Below the pieces are notes generated by a model. The model searched no databases. It was not told the DNA's origin and saw nothing but the letters and a program-made list of their open reading frames with translations. From contig MPDC01000027.1 in the NCBI GenBank assembly GCA_001874255.1, positions 1 through 48,303 of the forward strand: DNA of 48,303 nt, given 5' to 3'. This DNA is from Alphaproteobacteria bacterium MedPE-SWcel. Its GTDB lineage: Bacteria; Pseudomonadota; Alphaproteobacteria; Rhodobacterales; Rhodobacteraceae. The position numbers were made by a program, and so were the translations under genes. Below are positions 16,093 to 24,570 of this stretch, in pieces (the first letter of the stretch is position 1; the number at the start of each line of letters is the position of its first letter).

Positions 16093-16121
16093 TTCTTAGG
16101 CGAGCCCCACCACAAGAGCAA
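16093..16121 (-). promoter_or_regulatory. Candidate lysC promoter
   Basis: On the minus strand TTGCTC (16116-16121) and TAAGAA (16093-16098) are 17 bp apart, 46 bp upstream of the lysC ATG. This is consistent with a sigma-70 promoter independent of trkH. Confidence 0.4.
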
Positions 16122-16185
16122 GACAGGCCGACGCCTTTATTTCAGGCACAGTGCAATTTGCGCAAGGAATGCGAGGCGCGGTGCC

Positions 16186-17634
16186 TCAGCTGCGCCAGAA
16201 ACGAACCGTCAGGATCGCGTAGACGGCCATCAACTCCAGCCGGCCGATCAGCATGGCAATGGCGAGGATCCATTTTGCAGTGTCGTTGAGCGGCGCAAAG
16301 TTCCCCGCAGGCCCGATGATCTCGCCCAGGCCCGGGCCGATATTTGCCACCGCCGTCGCCGCCCCGGAAATCGCGGTGATGAAATCCAGCCCCGTCAATG
16401 CCAGCGCCCAGGCGACGATGCCCAGAGTGATCACGAAGAACATGAAAAAGGAGATCACCGAGCTGAGAACATCCGGCGTCACGGCGCGCCCTTCGTATCT
16501 GGGAATGAACACCCCATGCGGCGACCGAATGCGCTGCACCTGCACCCGCACCGAGGCAAACAGCAACTGGTAGCGAAAGATCTTCACGGAACAGGCCGTG
16601 GACCCCGCACAGCCTCCGATCAGCCCGATGAAAAAGAAGATCATAATCAGAAACGATCCCCATTGCATGTAATCCACACTGGCATATCCGGTGCCCGACA
16701 TGATCGAGATGATGTTGAACAGCGCCTCGCGCACAGCCTGTTCCGGGTGGTGCGGAAAGATACTGACCAGCACGGCGGCCGTCACCACGACCAGAGCCGC
16801 TATGGTGGCGAGGAACGTCCGCACCTGGCTGTCGCGAAACAACGGCAGGGTCTTGCCGTTGATCAGCTGCACGTAGCGTACAAATGGCAATGCCGCGGCC
16901 ACCATGAAGAAAGAGGCGGCATATTCCGCCGGACCGGAAAACGTTCCGAAGGAGGCATCGTAGTTTGAAAATCCCCCGGTCGATGTGGTCGTCATCGCAT
17001 GCACGATCGCGTCGAATGGCCCCATGCCCAGAACCGTGTAGACCAACGCACAGACCAGTGTCAGAACGAGGTAGATGACTGAGATCTGCTTGGCGATTTC
17101 CTGCGCTCTGGGGAGGATTTTTCCCATCGTATCAAATGCTTCGGACTTGAAGATCTGCATCCCGCCGACCCGGAGCTCAGGCAGGAACACCATGGCGACC
17201 ACGATGATACCGATGCCGCCCAACCATTGCAGAATGGCGCGCCACAACAAAAGCCCCCTCGGCAGATCATCCAGACCTGAAATCACCGTGGAGCCGGTGG
17301 TGGTCAATCCCGACATCGCCTCGAAAAACGCATCGGTAAAGCTCAGCTCGGTGGCGCCCAGCATCAGTGGAATGGCGCCAAAGAACGGCAGGGCGACCCA
17401 GACCAGTGTCGTCAACAGAAAGGTCTGGCGGATCGACAGACCCCGCCCGACCCCATTTGCACAGCTCAGGGCCAGCAGCCCCCCGGCCAGCAGGCACAGA
17501 ATGGCGCTTTCCAGAAAGACCGGCCACTCCCCCTTTCCGTCATACAGGTCAAGAAGCAGCGGAAAGACCATCGTGCCGCCCAGAATGGTGACAAGCAGGC
17601 CGATGACATATCCAACTGGGCGCAGATCCAACAT
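16186..17634 (-). CDS. TrkH-family potassium uptake protein
   Basis: This 482-residue integral membrane protein has about ten hydrophobic segments. It has the four-fold MPM repeat of the SKT superfamily, with P-loop filter sequences at 'MSGLTTTGSTVISG', 'MTTTSTGGFSNYD', 'IISIMSGTGYASVDY' and 'AVANIGPGLGEI'. Each contains the Gly that lines the K+ filter. TrkH proteins import K+ together with a cytosolic TrkA regulator, which is not encoded in this window. The start ATG opens directly into the first membrane segment ('GYVIGLLVTILGGTMVFPLL'). The length is normal for the family. Confidence 0.92.
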   Translation of the reverse strand: MLDLRPVGYVIGLLVTILGGTMVFPLLLDLYDGKGEWPVFLESAILCLLAGGLLALSCANGVGRGLSIRQTFLLTTLVWVALPFFGAIPLMLGATELSFTDAFFEAMSGLTTTGSTVISGLDDLPRGLLLWRAILQWLGGIGIIVVAMVFLPELRVGGMQIFKSEAFDTMGKILPRAQEIAKQISVIYLVLTLVCALVYTVLGMGPFDAIVHAMTTTSTGGFSNYDASFGTFSGPAEYAASFFMVAAALPFVRYVQLINGKTLPLFRDSQVRTFLATIAALVVVTAAVLVSIFPHHPEQAVREALFNIISIMSGTGYASVDYMQWGSFLIMIFFFIGLIGGCAGSTACSVKIFRYQLLFASVRVQVQRIRSPHGVFIPRYEGRAVTPDVLSSVISFFMFFVITLGIVAWALALTGLDFITAISGAATAVANIGPGLGEIIGPAGNFAPLNDTAKWILAIAMLIGRLELMAVYAILTVRFWRS

Positions 17635-17680
17635 GAGTGCAGCGTTGGCAACCCCCGATCAGAGTGTCAAGCCAAAGCCG

Positions 17681-18607
17681 TCATTCATCCGCTTTCGACC
17701 CCTTGGCCTTCGCAGCAGAAACCGGCATGGCCGGTGGGCTGGAGGGTGACCTTGGCCGCCGACGCGGCGCGGGTTTGCTCGTGGAGGCCTCGCGTGCCGC
17801 AGCTTCGGCAGAGGTCGCCTGTTGGGTCTTGGCCTCTGAAGCAGCGCTTTGTGTCGCAGCGCTCGCCCCGGATGCCCCCGACGTCGCGGACGCATTGGAT
17901 GCAGATGCCCGGGTTCTGGTTTGGGTTCGGGTTTGGGTTTCGGTGGAGCCTGATTTGGCTGATCGGCTTTTTGCGGGGCTGGATTTCGGAGGGCTAGATT
18001 TCGGAGGGCTGGATTTTGCACTCCCGGATTTGGCGGCAGGAGTGGGCGCGATGCCCCGAGTGGCCTTTGCCACCGACACCGCCTCTGGCGCCTGCTCTGC
18101 TGGTTTGGCGGCAGGCGCTGCGGGTCTGGCCACAGGCGCTGCGGGTTTGGCCACAGCCTTTGCGGCCTTCGGCGCGGACCCGCCCGGTTTGCCCGCGTCT
18201 GTTTTTGAGCCGGAGGGCTTTGAGGGCCGCGACGGGACAGCGTCAACCTTGGCGGGGCTGGGAGTGCGGGCTGGTGCCTTGCGCGGTGCCGCAGGCTTGG
18301 CCACTGCCTTGCTTCGCGTCTTGGCCGGAGTCTTGGCCGGAGTCTTGGCCGAAGTGGCGGAGCCCGCAGAAGACCGGGGCGCAGACGACGTCGCAGGGAC
18401 CTGTGCACTCGTCACTGCGCTGTGCACTCCGTTCACCCATTCCTGCTGCATCTTCACCAGCGCCTGCGCCATATGCAGTTGCCGCTGGGGTGCCTGCACC
18501 GCGAGCGCCGCAACAGAGCGCATCATCTTCAACTGCCGCCCCATGGCAAAGCCGGCCCAGGCCTGTGGAGTGGTGGGATAGTCCTTGAAACCTTCAAACC
18601 GGATCAT
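17681..18607 (-). CDS. Hypothetical protein with helical N-terminus and histone-H1-like Lys/Ala/Pro/Ser tail
   Basis: The protein has 308 residues from an ATG with a perfect AGGAG 5 nt upstream; the longer frame to 18634 is unnecessary. Residues 1-65 ('FEGFKDYPTTPQAWAGFAMG', then 'RQLKMMRSVAALAVQAPQRQ') form amphipathic helices that recall phasins or other surface-binding proteins, but I cannot name the family. The remaining 240 residues are low complexity, rich in Lys, Ala, Pro, Ser and Thr, with short repeats such as KTPAKTPAKT, SSPPKSSPPKSSPAKS and TQTRTQTRTR. Strong positive charge suggests nucleic-acid or polyanion binding, as in bacterial H1-like or PhaF-like proteins. Tandem DNA repeats underlie these motifs, so length probably varies between strains. 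Confidence 0.75.
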   Translation of the reverse strand: MIRFEGFKDYPTTPQAWAGFAMGRQLKMMRSVAALAVQAPQRQLHMAQALVKMQQEWVNGVHSAVTSAQVPATSSAPRSSAGSATSAKTPAKTPAKTRSKAVAKPAAPRKAPARTPSPAKVDAVPSRPSKPSGSKTDAGKPGGSAPKAAKAVAKPAAPVARPAAPAAKPAEQAPEAVSVAKATRGIAPTPAAKSGSAKSSPPKSSPPKSSPAKSRSAKSGSTETQTRTQTRTRASASNASATSGASGASAATQSAASEAKTQQATSAEAAAREASTSKPAPRRRPRSPSSPPAMPVSAAKAKGSKADE

Positions 18608-18848
18608 GTGATCTCCTCTGGTTCGATCTCTCACTGCAACAAGGGCAGGCCCCCGTGCGCGTTCCGCCAGACGCCCCCTTCCCGCTCAGAATAGCATGGT
18701 TTCACCTCGCTTTGGCAGAAAAAATGCCGCACCGCGGCAAAAAACACCCCGCCTACAGGAGCGCGCCTCTTTCACTTTCAGCTTTTCCAAAATACCTCGG
18801 GGAGCACGAGGGGCTGGCCCCTCGTATCTCCCGTGGCAAGATCATGCG

Positions 18849-19952
18849 TCAGCCGCGATGGATCAGCGAGGCAAACAGATGCGGGTCGAGGCTCTGGCCG
18901 GCAAACATCCGCCCCTGCGTCAGAACCGAGACCGCATCATGACTGTGCAGGCTCTCCTGATGGCTTGCCACCACCCGGAAATCCCTGATCCGCGGATCAC
19001 CCTGCATCGCCTCGCAAAACAGCCGCGCTGCATCTTCGACAAAGACGGGGTTGGCCGCGTTCAACTCGGCAAAGGCCTGTTCGTCTTCACGTTTCACCAT
19101 GACTTGGGTTTCCGTCGGCACGGCGCCCCGGCAAAGGTCGATCAGGTCCTCGAACCACAAACACGGCGCGTCAGGCTCCATCTGCACCGATATCCGGGCC
19201 ACGGAACGCTGCGAATGCGGTGTCGCCAACTGTCCCCGGACCTGCCGAGCGTGCTCTGACAATTCCAGCGAACAGGGACAGGTCGAAGAGTAGAGATAAT
19301 CCAGATGAACAATCTTGTGACGCTGGCCTGCCATCTGCACCAGCTCCAGAGCCACATCGTAGTACTGATAGCCCATCAGACCGGACCGCAGGCTCTCGAT
19401 CTTGACCGGGAAGGAAAACCGCATCTGCAACCGGGCATCGCCGCTTTCCAGATCCGCCAGATAGTCTTCCACCGCGGCCTCCATCACCTCAAAGGAAAAC
19501 ACCTTTTCCGCATGCTTGTAAAAGGACCGCATGATGCGGGACATGTTGATGCCTTTTTTTTCGGCATCGAGGCTGACGGTGCCGGTCACACTCGCCTCCA
19601 GCGCCAGATCGCCGTCATCGCGGGTGTGAAACCGGATCGGCAGCCGGAAGTTCGAGATGCCGACATGCTGGATCTGCTCTTTCGCCCCCCGGATCAGACT
19701 GGAGGGACCGTTCTGCAAATCCGGCAGACCGGCCCGGTAATCCGCGCTGACTTCAAACCCGTCCGGGTATTGACGCGTCAGATCGGGATAATTCTGGACC
19801 TCTCGTCCCGGCAGCAACCGGGCGATTGCGGGGTCGAGCTGTGCCACTTCCGTCTCGCTGGCATGTCCGGCCCACCGCCTCAAGACGGCCAGAGCCTCTT
19901 CGGCCTCCGTCCGGTCAGGTGTGTCCTTCACATCGCGAGAGTGGATGTTCAT
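18849..19952 (-). CDS. folE2: GTP cyclohydrolase FolE2 (type IB)
   Basis: This 367-residue enzyme converts GTP to dihydroneopterin triphosphate, the first step of folate (and queuosine-type precursor) synthesis. Type IB enzymes can use metals other than zinc. Family signatures visible are 'VGISNFRLPIRFHTRDDGD', 'GTVSLDAEKKGINMSRIMRS', the metal and active-site Cys region 'YLYSSTCPCSLELSEHARQ', 'LIDLCRGAVPTETQVMVKRE' and 'VVASHQESLHSHDAV'. I chose the ATG at 19952 because GGAGG stands about 9-10 nt upstream. The 207 bp upstream to metZ contain a palindrome and a 13-bp tandem repeat array. folE2 in other bacteria is often Zur-controlled; I do not see a recognisable Zur box here. Confidence 0.95.
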   Translation of the reverse strand: MNIHSRDVKDTPDRTEAEEALAVLRRWAGHASETEVAQLDPAIARLLPGREVQNYPDLTRQYPDGFEVSADYRAGLPDLQNGPSSLIRGAKEQIQHVGISNFRLPIRFHTRDDGDLALEASVTGTVSLDAEKKGINMSRIMRSFYKHAEKVFSFEVMEAAVEDYLADLESGDARLQMRFSFPVKIESLRSGLMGYQYYDVALELVQMAGQRHKIVHLDYLYSSTCPCSLELSEHARQVRGQLATPHSQRSVARISVQMEPDAPCLWFEDLIDLCRGAVPTETQVMVKREDEQAFAELNAANPVFVEDAARLFCEAMQGDPRIRDFRVVASHQESLHSHDAVSVLTQGRMFAGQSLDPHLFASLIHRG

Positions 19953-20048
19953 TGTCCCGTCCTCCTGTCCCTGCAGCTGCTCGTCTGCATTCTTCATCTA
20001 GGATACTACGACAACAAAAACAAAACAGATCAGCATAAATCGCCTCCG

Positions 20049-20066
20049 AGGTCACATAACTGACCT
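20049..20066. promoter_or_regulatory. Palindrome AGGTCA-N6-TGACCT upstream of folE2
   Basis: A perfect 6-bp inverted repeat with a 6-nt spacer lies 97 bp before the folE2 start, followed on the plus strand by six T's. The same GAGGTCA half-site recurs in the neighbouring tandem array. It may be an operator; as a terminator it would act on plus-strand transcription, where no gene is present. Confidence 0.45.
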
Positions 20067-20109
20067 TTTTTATCGATTTTCGACCCGCCCGACCTCAGGC
20101 CCCGCCCTC

Positions 20110-20148
20110 TGGCGCTGACCTCTGGCCGTGACCTCTGGCCGTGACCTC
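20110..20148. repeat. Three 13-bp tandem repeats (minus strand GAGGTCACGGCCA)
   Basis: Three consecutive 13-bp units (the third copy differs at 2 positions) lie directly after the metZ stop; two more degenerate units follow toward 20090. Each unit begins with GAGGTCA or a variant on the minus strand, the half-site of the nearby palindrome. Confidence 0.75.
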
Positions 20149-20159
20149 AACGCCCGCCC

Positions 20160-21347
20160 TCAGCCCAGCGACGAAAGCGCCTGCCGCAGGTCCGCAATCA
20201 GATCGTCCGTATCCTCAAGCCCGACTGACAGCCGCACCAACCCATCCGTGATACCAAGGTCCGCCCTTTGGCTCTCCGACAACCGCTGGTGGGTTGTCGT
20301 CGCCGGGTGGGTGGCGATGGATTTCGCATCGCCCAGATTGTTGGAAATCACCGGAATCGTCAGCGCATCAAGAAACGCAAAAGCCGCCTCCTTGCCCCCC
20401 TTGAGATCCAGCGAAAGCACCGTGCCTCCCTTGCCATTCAACTGCCGTTCGACCAGGTCGCGTTGCGCATGGCTGGCGAGACCGGGATAGATGGTGCGGG
20501 CCAGTGCAGGGTGGCCTTCCATCGCCTCGGCGAGTTTCAGCGCGCTGTCGGCCTGCGCATTCACCCGCAGGTCGATTGTCTCCAGACCCTTGACAAACAT
20601 CCAGGCATGAAACGGGCTGAGGCTGCCTCCGGTGTGTTTCATATAGGGTTCCAATGTCCCGCGAATATAGTCGCTGGAACCCAGAACCACACCGCCGAGC
20701 GCCCGCCCCTGCCCGTCGATATGTTTTGTCGCCGAATAGACCACAACATCGGCCCCCTGCGCGATCGCATTGGAAAAGACCGGCGTGGAGAACACATTGT
20801 CGATCACAACGGTCGCACCAACGGCATGTGCGATTGCAGCGACGGCCTCGATGTCAATCACCTCCAGAGTCGGGTTCGACATGCTCTCGAAGAACACGGC
20901 CCTGGTATCGGGGCGCATGGCCTCTTGCCACTGGGCAAGATCGGTTCCATCGACAAAGGTCACCTCGACCCCATAGCGGGTCAGAACGTTCTCCAGAATA
21001 TAGAGACAGGACCCAAACAGCGCTTTCGCCGAGACCACGTGATCGCCCGCCTTCAGCAATGAGGTCAGCGCCCCGTTCACCGCCGCCATCCCGGAGGCCG
21101 TCGCAAAGGCATCCTCTGCCCCCTCGAGTGCCGCGATGCGATCCTCGAACATGGCAACCGTGGGATTGCCGTAGCGGGCGTAGATAAATTCGTCAGGGCC
21201 CGCCTCGATGAACCGCGCCTCTGCCTGTGCTGCGGTGTCATACACAAAGCCCTGCGTCATGAAGATCGCTTCGCTAACCTCGTTGTACTGGCTGCGGCGG
21301 GTGCCTCCGTGCACCAATTTGGTACGTTTGTTCCAGGTTTCTGTCAT
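20160..21347 (-). CDS. metZ: O-succinylhomoserine sulfhydrylase
   Basis: This 395-residue PLP enzyme makes homocysteine from O-succinylhomoserine and sulfide, for methionine synthesis. It has the Cys/Met-metabolism fold: 'TQGFVYDTAAQAEARF', 'YARYGNPTVAMFEDRIAALE', the PLP lysine Lys208 in 'VVVYSATKHIDGQGRALGG', and 'GTLEPYMKHTGGSLSPFHAW', typical of MetZ. 'THPATTTHQRL' near the end binds the substrate carboxylate. The ATG at 21347 has GGAGG 8 nt upstream. A SAM-II riboswitch and an intrinsic terminator precede it, so S-adenosylmethionine represses it. folE2 follows on the same strand after 207 bp. Confidence 0.95.
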   Translation of the reverse strand: MTETWNKRTKLVHGGTRRSQYNEVSEAIFMTQGFVYDTAAQAEARFIEAGPDEFIYARYGNPTVAMFEDRIAALEGAEDAFATASGMAAVNGALTSLLKAGDHVVSAKALFGSCLYILENVLTRYGVEVTFVDGTDLAQWQEAMRPDTRAVFFESMSNPTLEVIDIEAVAAIAHAVGATVVIDNVFSTPVFSNAIAQGADVVVYSATKHIDGQGRALGGVVLGSSDYIRGTLEPYMKHTGGSLSPFHAWMFVKGLETIDLRVNAQADSALKLAEAMEGHPALARTIYPGLASHAQRDLVERQLNGKGGTVLSLDLKGGKEAAFAFLDALTIPVISNNLGDAKSIATHPATTTHQRLSESQRADLGITDGLVRLSVGLEDTDDLIADLRQALSSLG

Positions 21348-21362
21348 CGTCTCGCCTCCGGC

Positions 21363-21378
21363 GCAGGACATGTCCTGC
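21363..21378. repeat. Perfect 16-bp palindrome in the metZ leader
   Basis: GCAGGACATGTCCTGC reads the same on both strands and lies between the terminator and the metZ ribosome site. In the leader RNA it could form a stem, or as DNA it could bind a dimeric regulator. Confidence 0.6.
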
Positions 21379-21382
21379 ATAT

Positions 21383-21414
21383 AAAAAACTCCCGTCCGGC
21401 CAAGCGAAAGGGAG
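21383..21414 (-). terminator. Intrinsic terminator between the SAM-II aptamer and metZ
   Basis: On the minus strand CTCCC and GGGAG pair around a 16-nt loop and are followed by six T's. It lies 15 bp after the aptamer and 35 bp before the metZ start, where it could serve as the riboswitch expression platform. Confidence 0.65.
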
Positions 21415-21429
21415 CCCTTTTCGTCCTGA

Positions 21430-21485
21430 CCTCTTTAGCGGCTTTTTTAATGTGGCCCGCAATCCGGTAACAAATCGCCACGAGC
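21430..21485 (-). promoter_or_regulatory. SAM-II riboswitch
   Basis: The minus strand reads GCTCGTGGCGATTTGTTACC, then GGATTGCGGGCCACATTAAA, then AAAGCCGCTAAAGAGG. The P1 stem GTGGC/GCCAC enclosing 'GATTTG', the A-rich link after it, and the closing 'CGCTAAAGAGG' that forms the pseudoknot are the hallmarks of the SAM-II (SAM-alpha) class. This class is found upstream of met genes in alphaproteobacteria. It is positioned to lower metZ expression when S-adenosylmethionine is abundant. Confidence 0.9.
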
Positions 21486-21510
21486 CCACTACGAGCCCCT
21501 ATTCTTCCCA

Positions 21511-21523
21511 AGTCAAGCGTCAA
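21511..21523 (-). promoter_or_regulatory. Two overlapping candidate -35 elements for metZ
   Basis: TTGACG (21518-21523) and TTGACT (21511-21516) lie 26-38 bp upstream of the riboswitch on the minus strand. The -10 box is unclear (TAGGGG at 16 bp from the first), so only the general promoter position is supported. Confidence 0.3.
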
Positions 21524-21866
21524 GCCCGCTGGGATTGCAGGCCGTATAAGGCGCAAATCTATCCAAAGCGCAAGGGTGAAACACCTCCCCACACCCTCCG
21601 AAAGGGGGTCGCCAGGGCTGCGACGGAGTTGCGCGCGACAAGGCGCCGGATGACCGCGCCGTGGCGGCTCTCTCTCCTCTTCAGCCCACAAGCTCGGGCA
21701 TGCATTTTCATGGGTCACCCCTGTGGCATATCGGAAACGCCCGCGGGGATTGTCAGCCCCGAGGTGGACCAACCCCGCGCCGTCACACTGCCGTTACGCC
21801 GACGTCACGACCCTGTCACCTGAACCGGCTAGCGCAGTGAAAAACGCGTGGTTTGGGGACCCTGAT

Positions 21867-22799
21867 ATGGCCATCATACGGATCAATGCTGTCGGCGACT
21901 CGCCTGTATTGCATGCTCGGCACAGGGACTTTGAAGCTGACATCATGGCGATGCCCGCCAGATCCGGGCCAGCCGTCATCATGGTCCATGGCTACAAATA
22001 CCAACCCGGAAACCCGGAACATTGCCCTCATCGCCACATTCTGTCGCTGGATCCGCAGCATCTGCCTTGGCGGGCACCGTCCTGGCCGCGCCAGCTGGGG
22101 TTCGGATTGGGGCGACGCGACGAAGGGCTCGCCGTGGCCTTCGGCTGGGACGCCCGCGCCAGCCTCGGGCAGGCGCAGATCCGGGCCGTGCAGGCGGGAC
22201 AGGCATTGGCGCGGGTTGTGCAGGCCCTGCGACAGGTGGATCCGCCGCGTGACATCCACATCGTTTGCCATTCTCTGGGCAGTGAAGTCGCGCTGGAGGC
22301 GCTGCACCACCTGCCTGCGGGCGCGGTACAGCGTCTGATTTCACTCACCGGCGCGTCCTATCAAAGTCGCGCCTCCCGGGCGCTCAAGACCCCTGCCGGA
22401 CGGACTGCGGAATTCTTCAATATCACCAGCCGTGAAAACGACGCCATTGATTTCCTGTTCGAGACCCTGACCCGGGCGCCAGAGGTGGGCGACCACGCCA
22501 TCGGCCAGGGATTTGAGGCCGCCAACGCCGTGACCCTGCAGCTCGACTGTCTCGACACTCTGGATCGTCTTGGCCAGATGGGTCATCCCATCGGCCTGCC
22601 GGAACGCCGGGTCTGCCATTGGTCCGCCTACACGCGCCCTGGCGCGCTGCGGTTTTACAAACGCCTGATCCGCCAGCCGGAACGCACGCCGCTGAAGCTG
22701 ATGCAGCAGGCCCTGCCTGACGTGCCCGCCCGGCGATGGTCGAGATTGCTGTCCCTGCGCCCTCTTCCCGGTCCGATGCCGATCTGGCAGCGCATCTAG
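21867..22799 (+). CDS. Alpha/beta hydrolase family protein
   Basis: The protein has 310 residues from the ATG at 21867. It has the oxyanion strand-turn 'PAVIMVHGYKY' (His-Gly at 41-42) and the nucleophile elbow 'HIVCHSLGSE' with Ser136; the usual first Gly of G-x-S-x-G is Cys here. An Asp in 'NITSRENDAIDFLFE' and a late His ('VCHWSAYTRPGA') could complete the triad. No signal peptide is seen, so it is probably cytoplasmic. Substrate unknown; the related DUF900/DUF676-like esterases share 'HSLGS'. The frame is open upstream to 21723, but that part looks non-coding. A 380-bp stretch between it and the riboswitch shows no other gene. Confidence 0.75.
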   Translation: MAIIRINAVGDSPVLHARHRDFEADIMAMPARSGPAVIMVHGYKYQPGNPEHCPHRHILSLDPQHLPWRAPSWPRQLGFGLGRRDEGLAVAFGWDARASLGQAQIRAVQAGQALARVVQALRQVDPPRDIHIVCHSLGSEVALEALHHLPAGAVQRLISLTGASYQSRASRALKTPAGRTAEFFNITSRENDAIDFLFETLTRAPEVGDHAIGQGFEAANAVTLQLDCLDTLDRLGQMGHPIGLPERRVCHWSAYTRPGALRFYKRLIRQPERTPLKLMQQALPDVPARRWSRLLSLRPLPGPMPIWQRI

Positions 22800-22857
22800 A
22801 GACAGGCACGGCGCCACCCACTCTGTCGCCGGTGGGTGGCCGGGCACAGCAGAAAGC

Positions 22858-23514
22858 TCAGTCGTCGGCTTCGGCTTCCTCAAGCCCATGAACCTGAAAC
22901 AGCCTCGCCTGGGTCATGAAGAACACGAACATCGCCACAGTCAGGCCGAAGGTCTTGAAATAGACCCAGGTTTCGGTGTTGACGCTGCGCCAAATGACCT
23001 CGTTCGCCAGGGCAAGCGCCAGGAAAAACGCACAGAGCCGCCGGGTCAGAATCATCCAGCCTTCCTCGGTCAATGGCATCATCTCTGCCATCATCACCCG
23101 CAGATAGCTCTGCCCACGCAGCAGACCAAATCCGAGCAGACCTCCGAAGATCAGATAGATCAGCGTCGGCTTCATCTTGAAGAACCGCTCATCATTGAAC
23201 CAGACCGACAAGCCGCCGAACACCACGATCAGCACCAGCGTCAGAAGCTGCATCTTCGACAGTTTTCCCGTCAGCTTCCACAGGGCCAGCGTCGACAGGA
23301 CCATCAGCGGCACAAAGCCGGCCGTCACCACGATAAAACCGTCATAGCTGGTGCCCGCGATGTCAAAGCTGTGTTCTTTCAAACGCAGGTAGGCGATGAA
23401 AAACAGGGCAATCGGCCCGTATTCCAGCACGCCCTTGAGCCAGGGATTGGTGTTTTTCTGCGCGGCGGTCTCGTCTTCGCCTGCCGCTCCGGTCGTCTTG
23501 GTCTGCTCGGTCAT
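22858..23514 (-). CDS. yciB: Inner-membrane-spanning protein YciB (septation protein A family)
   Basis: This 218-residue membrane protein has about five to six hydrophobic segments. Family hallmarks are 'LEYGPIALFFIAYLRL', 'GLSVWFNDERFFKMKPTLIY' and 'ALANEVIWRSVNTETWVYFKTFG'. The acidic N-terminal 25 residues are a short cytoplasmic extension. YciB/IspZ proteins act in envelope integrity and cell division through interactions with divisome and elongasome proteins. The ATG at 23514 was chosen because the upstream part of the frame overlaps the preceding gene and lacks family character; its ribosome site is weak. It lies 55 bp after the EamA gene, probably in one operon. Confidence 0.93.
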   Translation of the reverse strand: MTEQTKTTGAAGEDETAAQKNTNPWLKGVLEYGPIALFFIAYLRLKEHSFDIAGTSYDGFIVVTAGFVPLMVLSTLALWKLTGKLSKMQLLTLVLIVVFGGLSVWFNDERFFKMKPTLIYLIFGGLLGFGLLRGQSYLRVMMAEMMPLTEEGWMILTRRLCAFFLALALANEVIWRSVNTETWVYFKTFGLTVAMFVFFMTQARLFQVHGLEEAEADD

Positions 23515-23569
23515 GATGTCTCTTGTGTCCTTGGTTCTTGCGCGCGGGCATCCGCTACAGATGCGTATT

Positions 23570-24478
23570 TCAACCGCCCATTTCAACGATGACCGCGCCC
23601 AGCGCGATCAATGCCATCAATGCGATACGGCGGGGGCCTACGGTTTCCTTCAGCACCAGCCACCCGATCAGAGCCGCAAATACGGTAGAGGTTTCACGCA
23701 GCACCGCGGCCTCGCCCACCTTGTCCAGCCGGGTGGCAAGCATGATCGACCCGAAGGAGGCGAAGGCAACCAAACCGCCCAGAAAGCCGCGGATCATCAA
23801 GGGCCCGACCGTCGGGCGTGCATCCCCCATGCGGCGCCACCGCCAATAGGCATAGGGCGGCATCGTCAGACCATCAATCATGAAAAACCAGGCGAGAAAG
23901 GTGAACGGGTCCGCCGTGGCCCGAATGCCGAATGCGTCGTAGGTGGTATAGAGCGCCACAAACAACCCGGTCGCCACGGCGAGCACCAGCGCGATGCCCA
24001 GCGTCTCTCTTGCAGTGACGAGAAAGACAAAGTTGTAGACGGCCAAGCCAAAGATCCCCGCCAGAAGAACACCGACGCCCAGCCATTGAACCATGGTGAA
24101 GGTCTCGCCGAACAGAAAATAGGCGCCAATCACGGCAAACAGCGGCCCGGTGCCCCGGACGACCGGATATACGACGGTGTAGGCGCCCTTGGTGTAGGCC
24201 ATGGCCTGCAGCACTTTGTAGATCACGTGGATGATCCAGACGCCTGCAAAGATCAGCCACATATGCGGTTCAGGCCATGGCACCACAAACAGCGCAAACG
24301 GTGCCGCCATCACGCCATAGGACGCATCAATCGCCCCGCGCGACAGCCAGGGATCGTGGCGCCCTTTTTGCATTGCGCCAAAAATCGCGTGCAGGATCGC
24401 GGCCGACACCGCAAGGATCAGCGCCACCTGATGCCCCGCTTCAGTGCCTTCAAGCGAGATCAGCCAGTTGCTCAACAT
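23570..24478 (-). CDS. EamA/DMT-family transporter
   Basis: This 302-residue membrane protein has ten likely transmembrane segments in two EamA halves. They start near '[20 protein letters not shown]' and '[20 protein letters not shown]', with '[20 protein letters not shown]' and '[20 protein letters not shown]' as the conserved ends of each half. These are drug/metabolite exporters or permeases; the substrate cannot be told. AAGGA stands 6 nt before the ATG at 24478, so I took it rather than the longer frame. It is followed after 55 bp by yciB. In Rhodobacterales an EamA gene commonly sits between ftsY and yciB, as here apart from the MgtC-like insert on the other strand. Confidence 0.88.
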   Translation of the reverse strand: MLSNWLISLEGTEAGHQVALILAVSAAILHAIFGAMQKGRHDPWLSRGAIDASYGVMAAPFALFVVPWPEPHMWLIFAGVWIIHVIYKVLQAMAYTKGAYTVVYPVVRGTGPLFAVIGAYFLFGETFTMVQWLGVGVLLAGIFGLAVYNFVFLVTARETLGIALVLAVATGLFVALYTTYDAFGIRATADPFTFLAWFFMIDGLTMPPYAYWRWRRMGDARPTVGPLMIRGFLGGLVAFASFGSIMLATRLDKVGEAAVLRETSTVFAALIGWLVLKETVGPRRIALMALIALGAVIVEMGG

Positions 24479-24570
24479 CTGTTTTCCTTCTTGTGCGGCC
24501 CAACCTGACACAGGAGGGAACGTCGCGCGCGCTGCTGCGTTGGATACCGAGACCAGCACCCGGAGGCCCC

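Noticed and set aside
20049-20072. Palindrome with T-tract as a plus-strand terminator
   Set aside because: No plus-strand gene lies upstream; the T-tract is on the wrong strand for metZ or folE2, so an operator reading is preferred.
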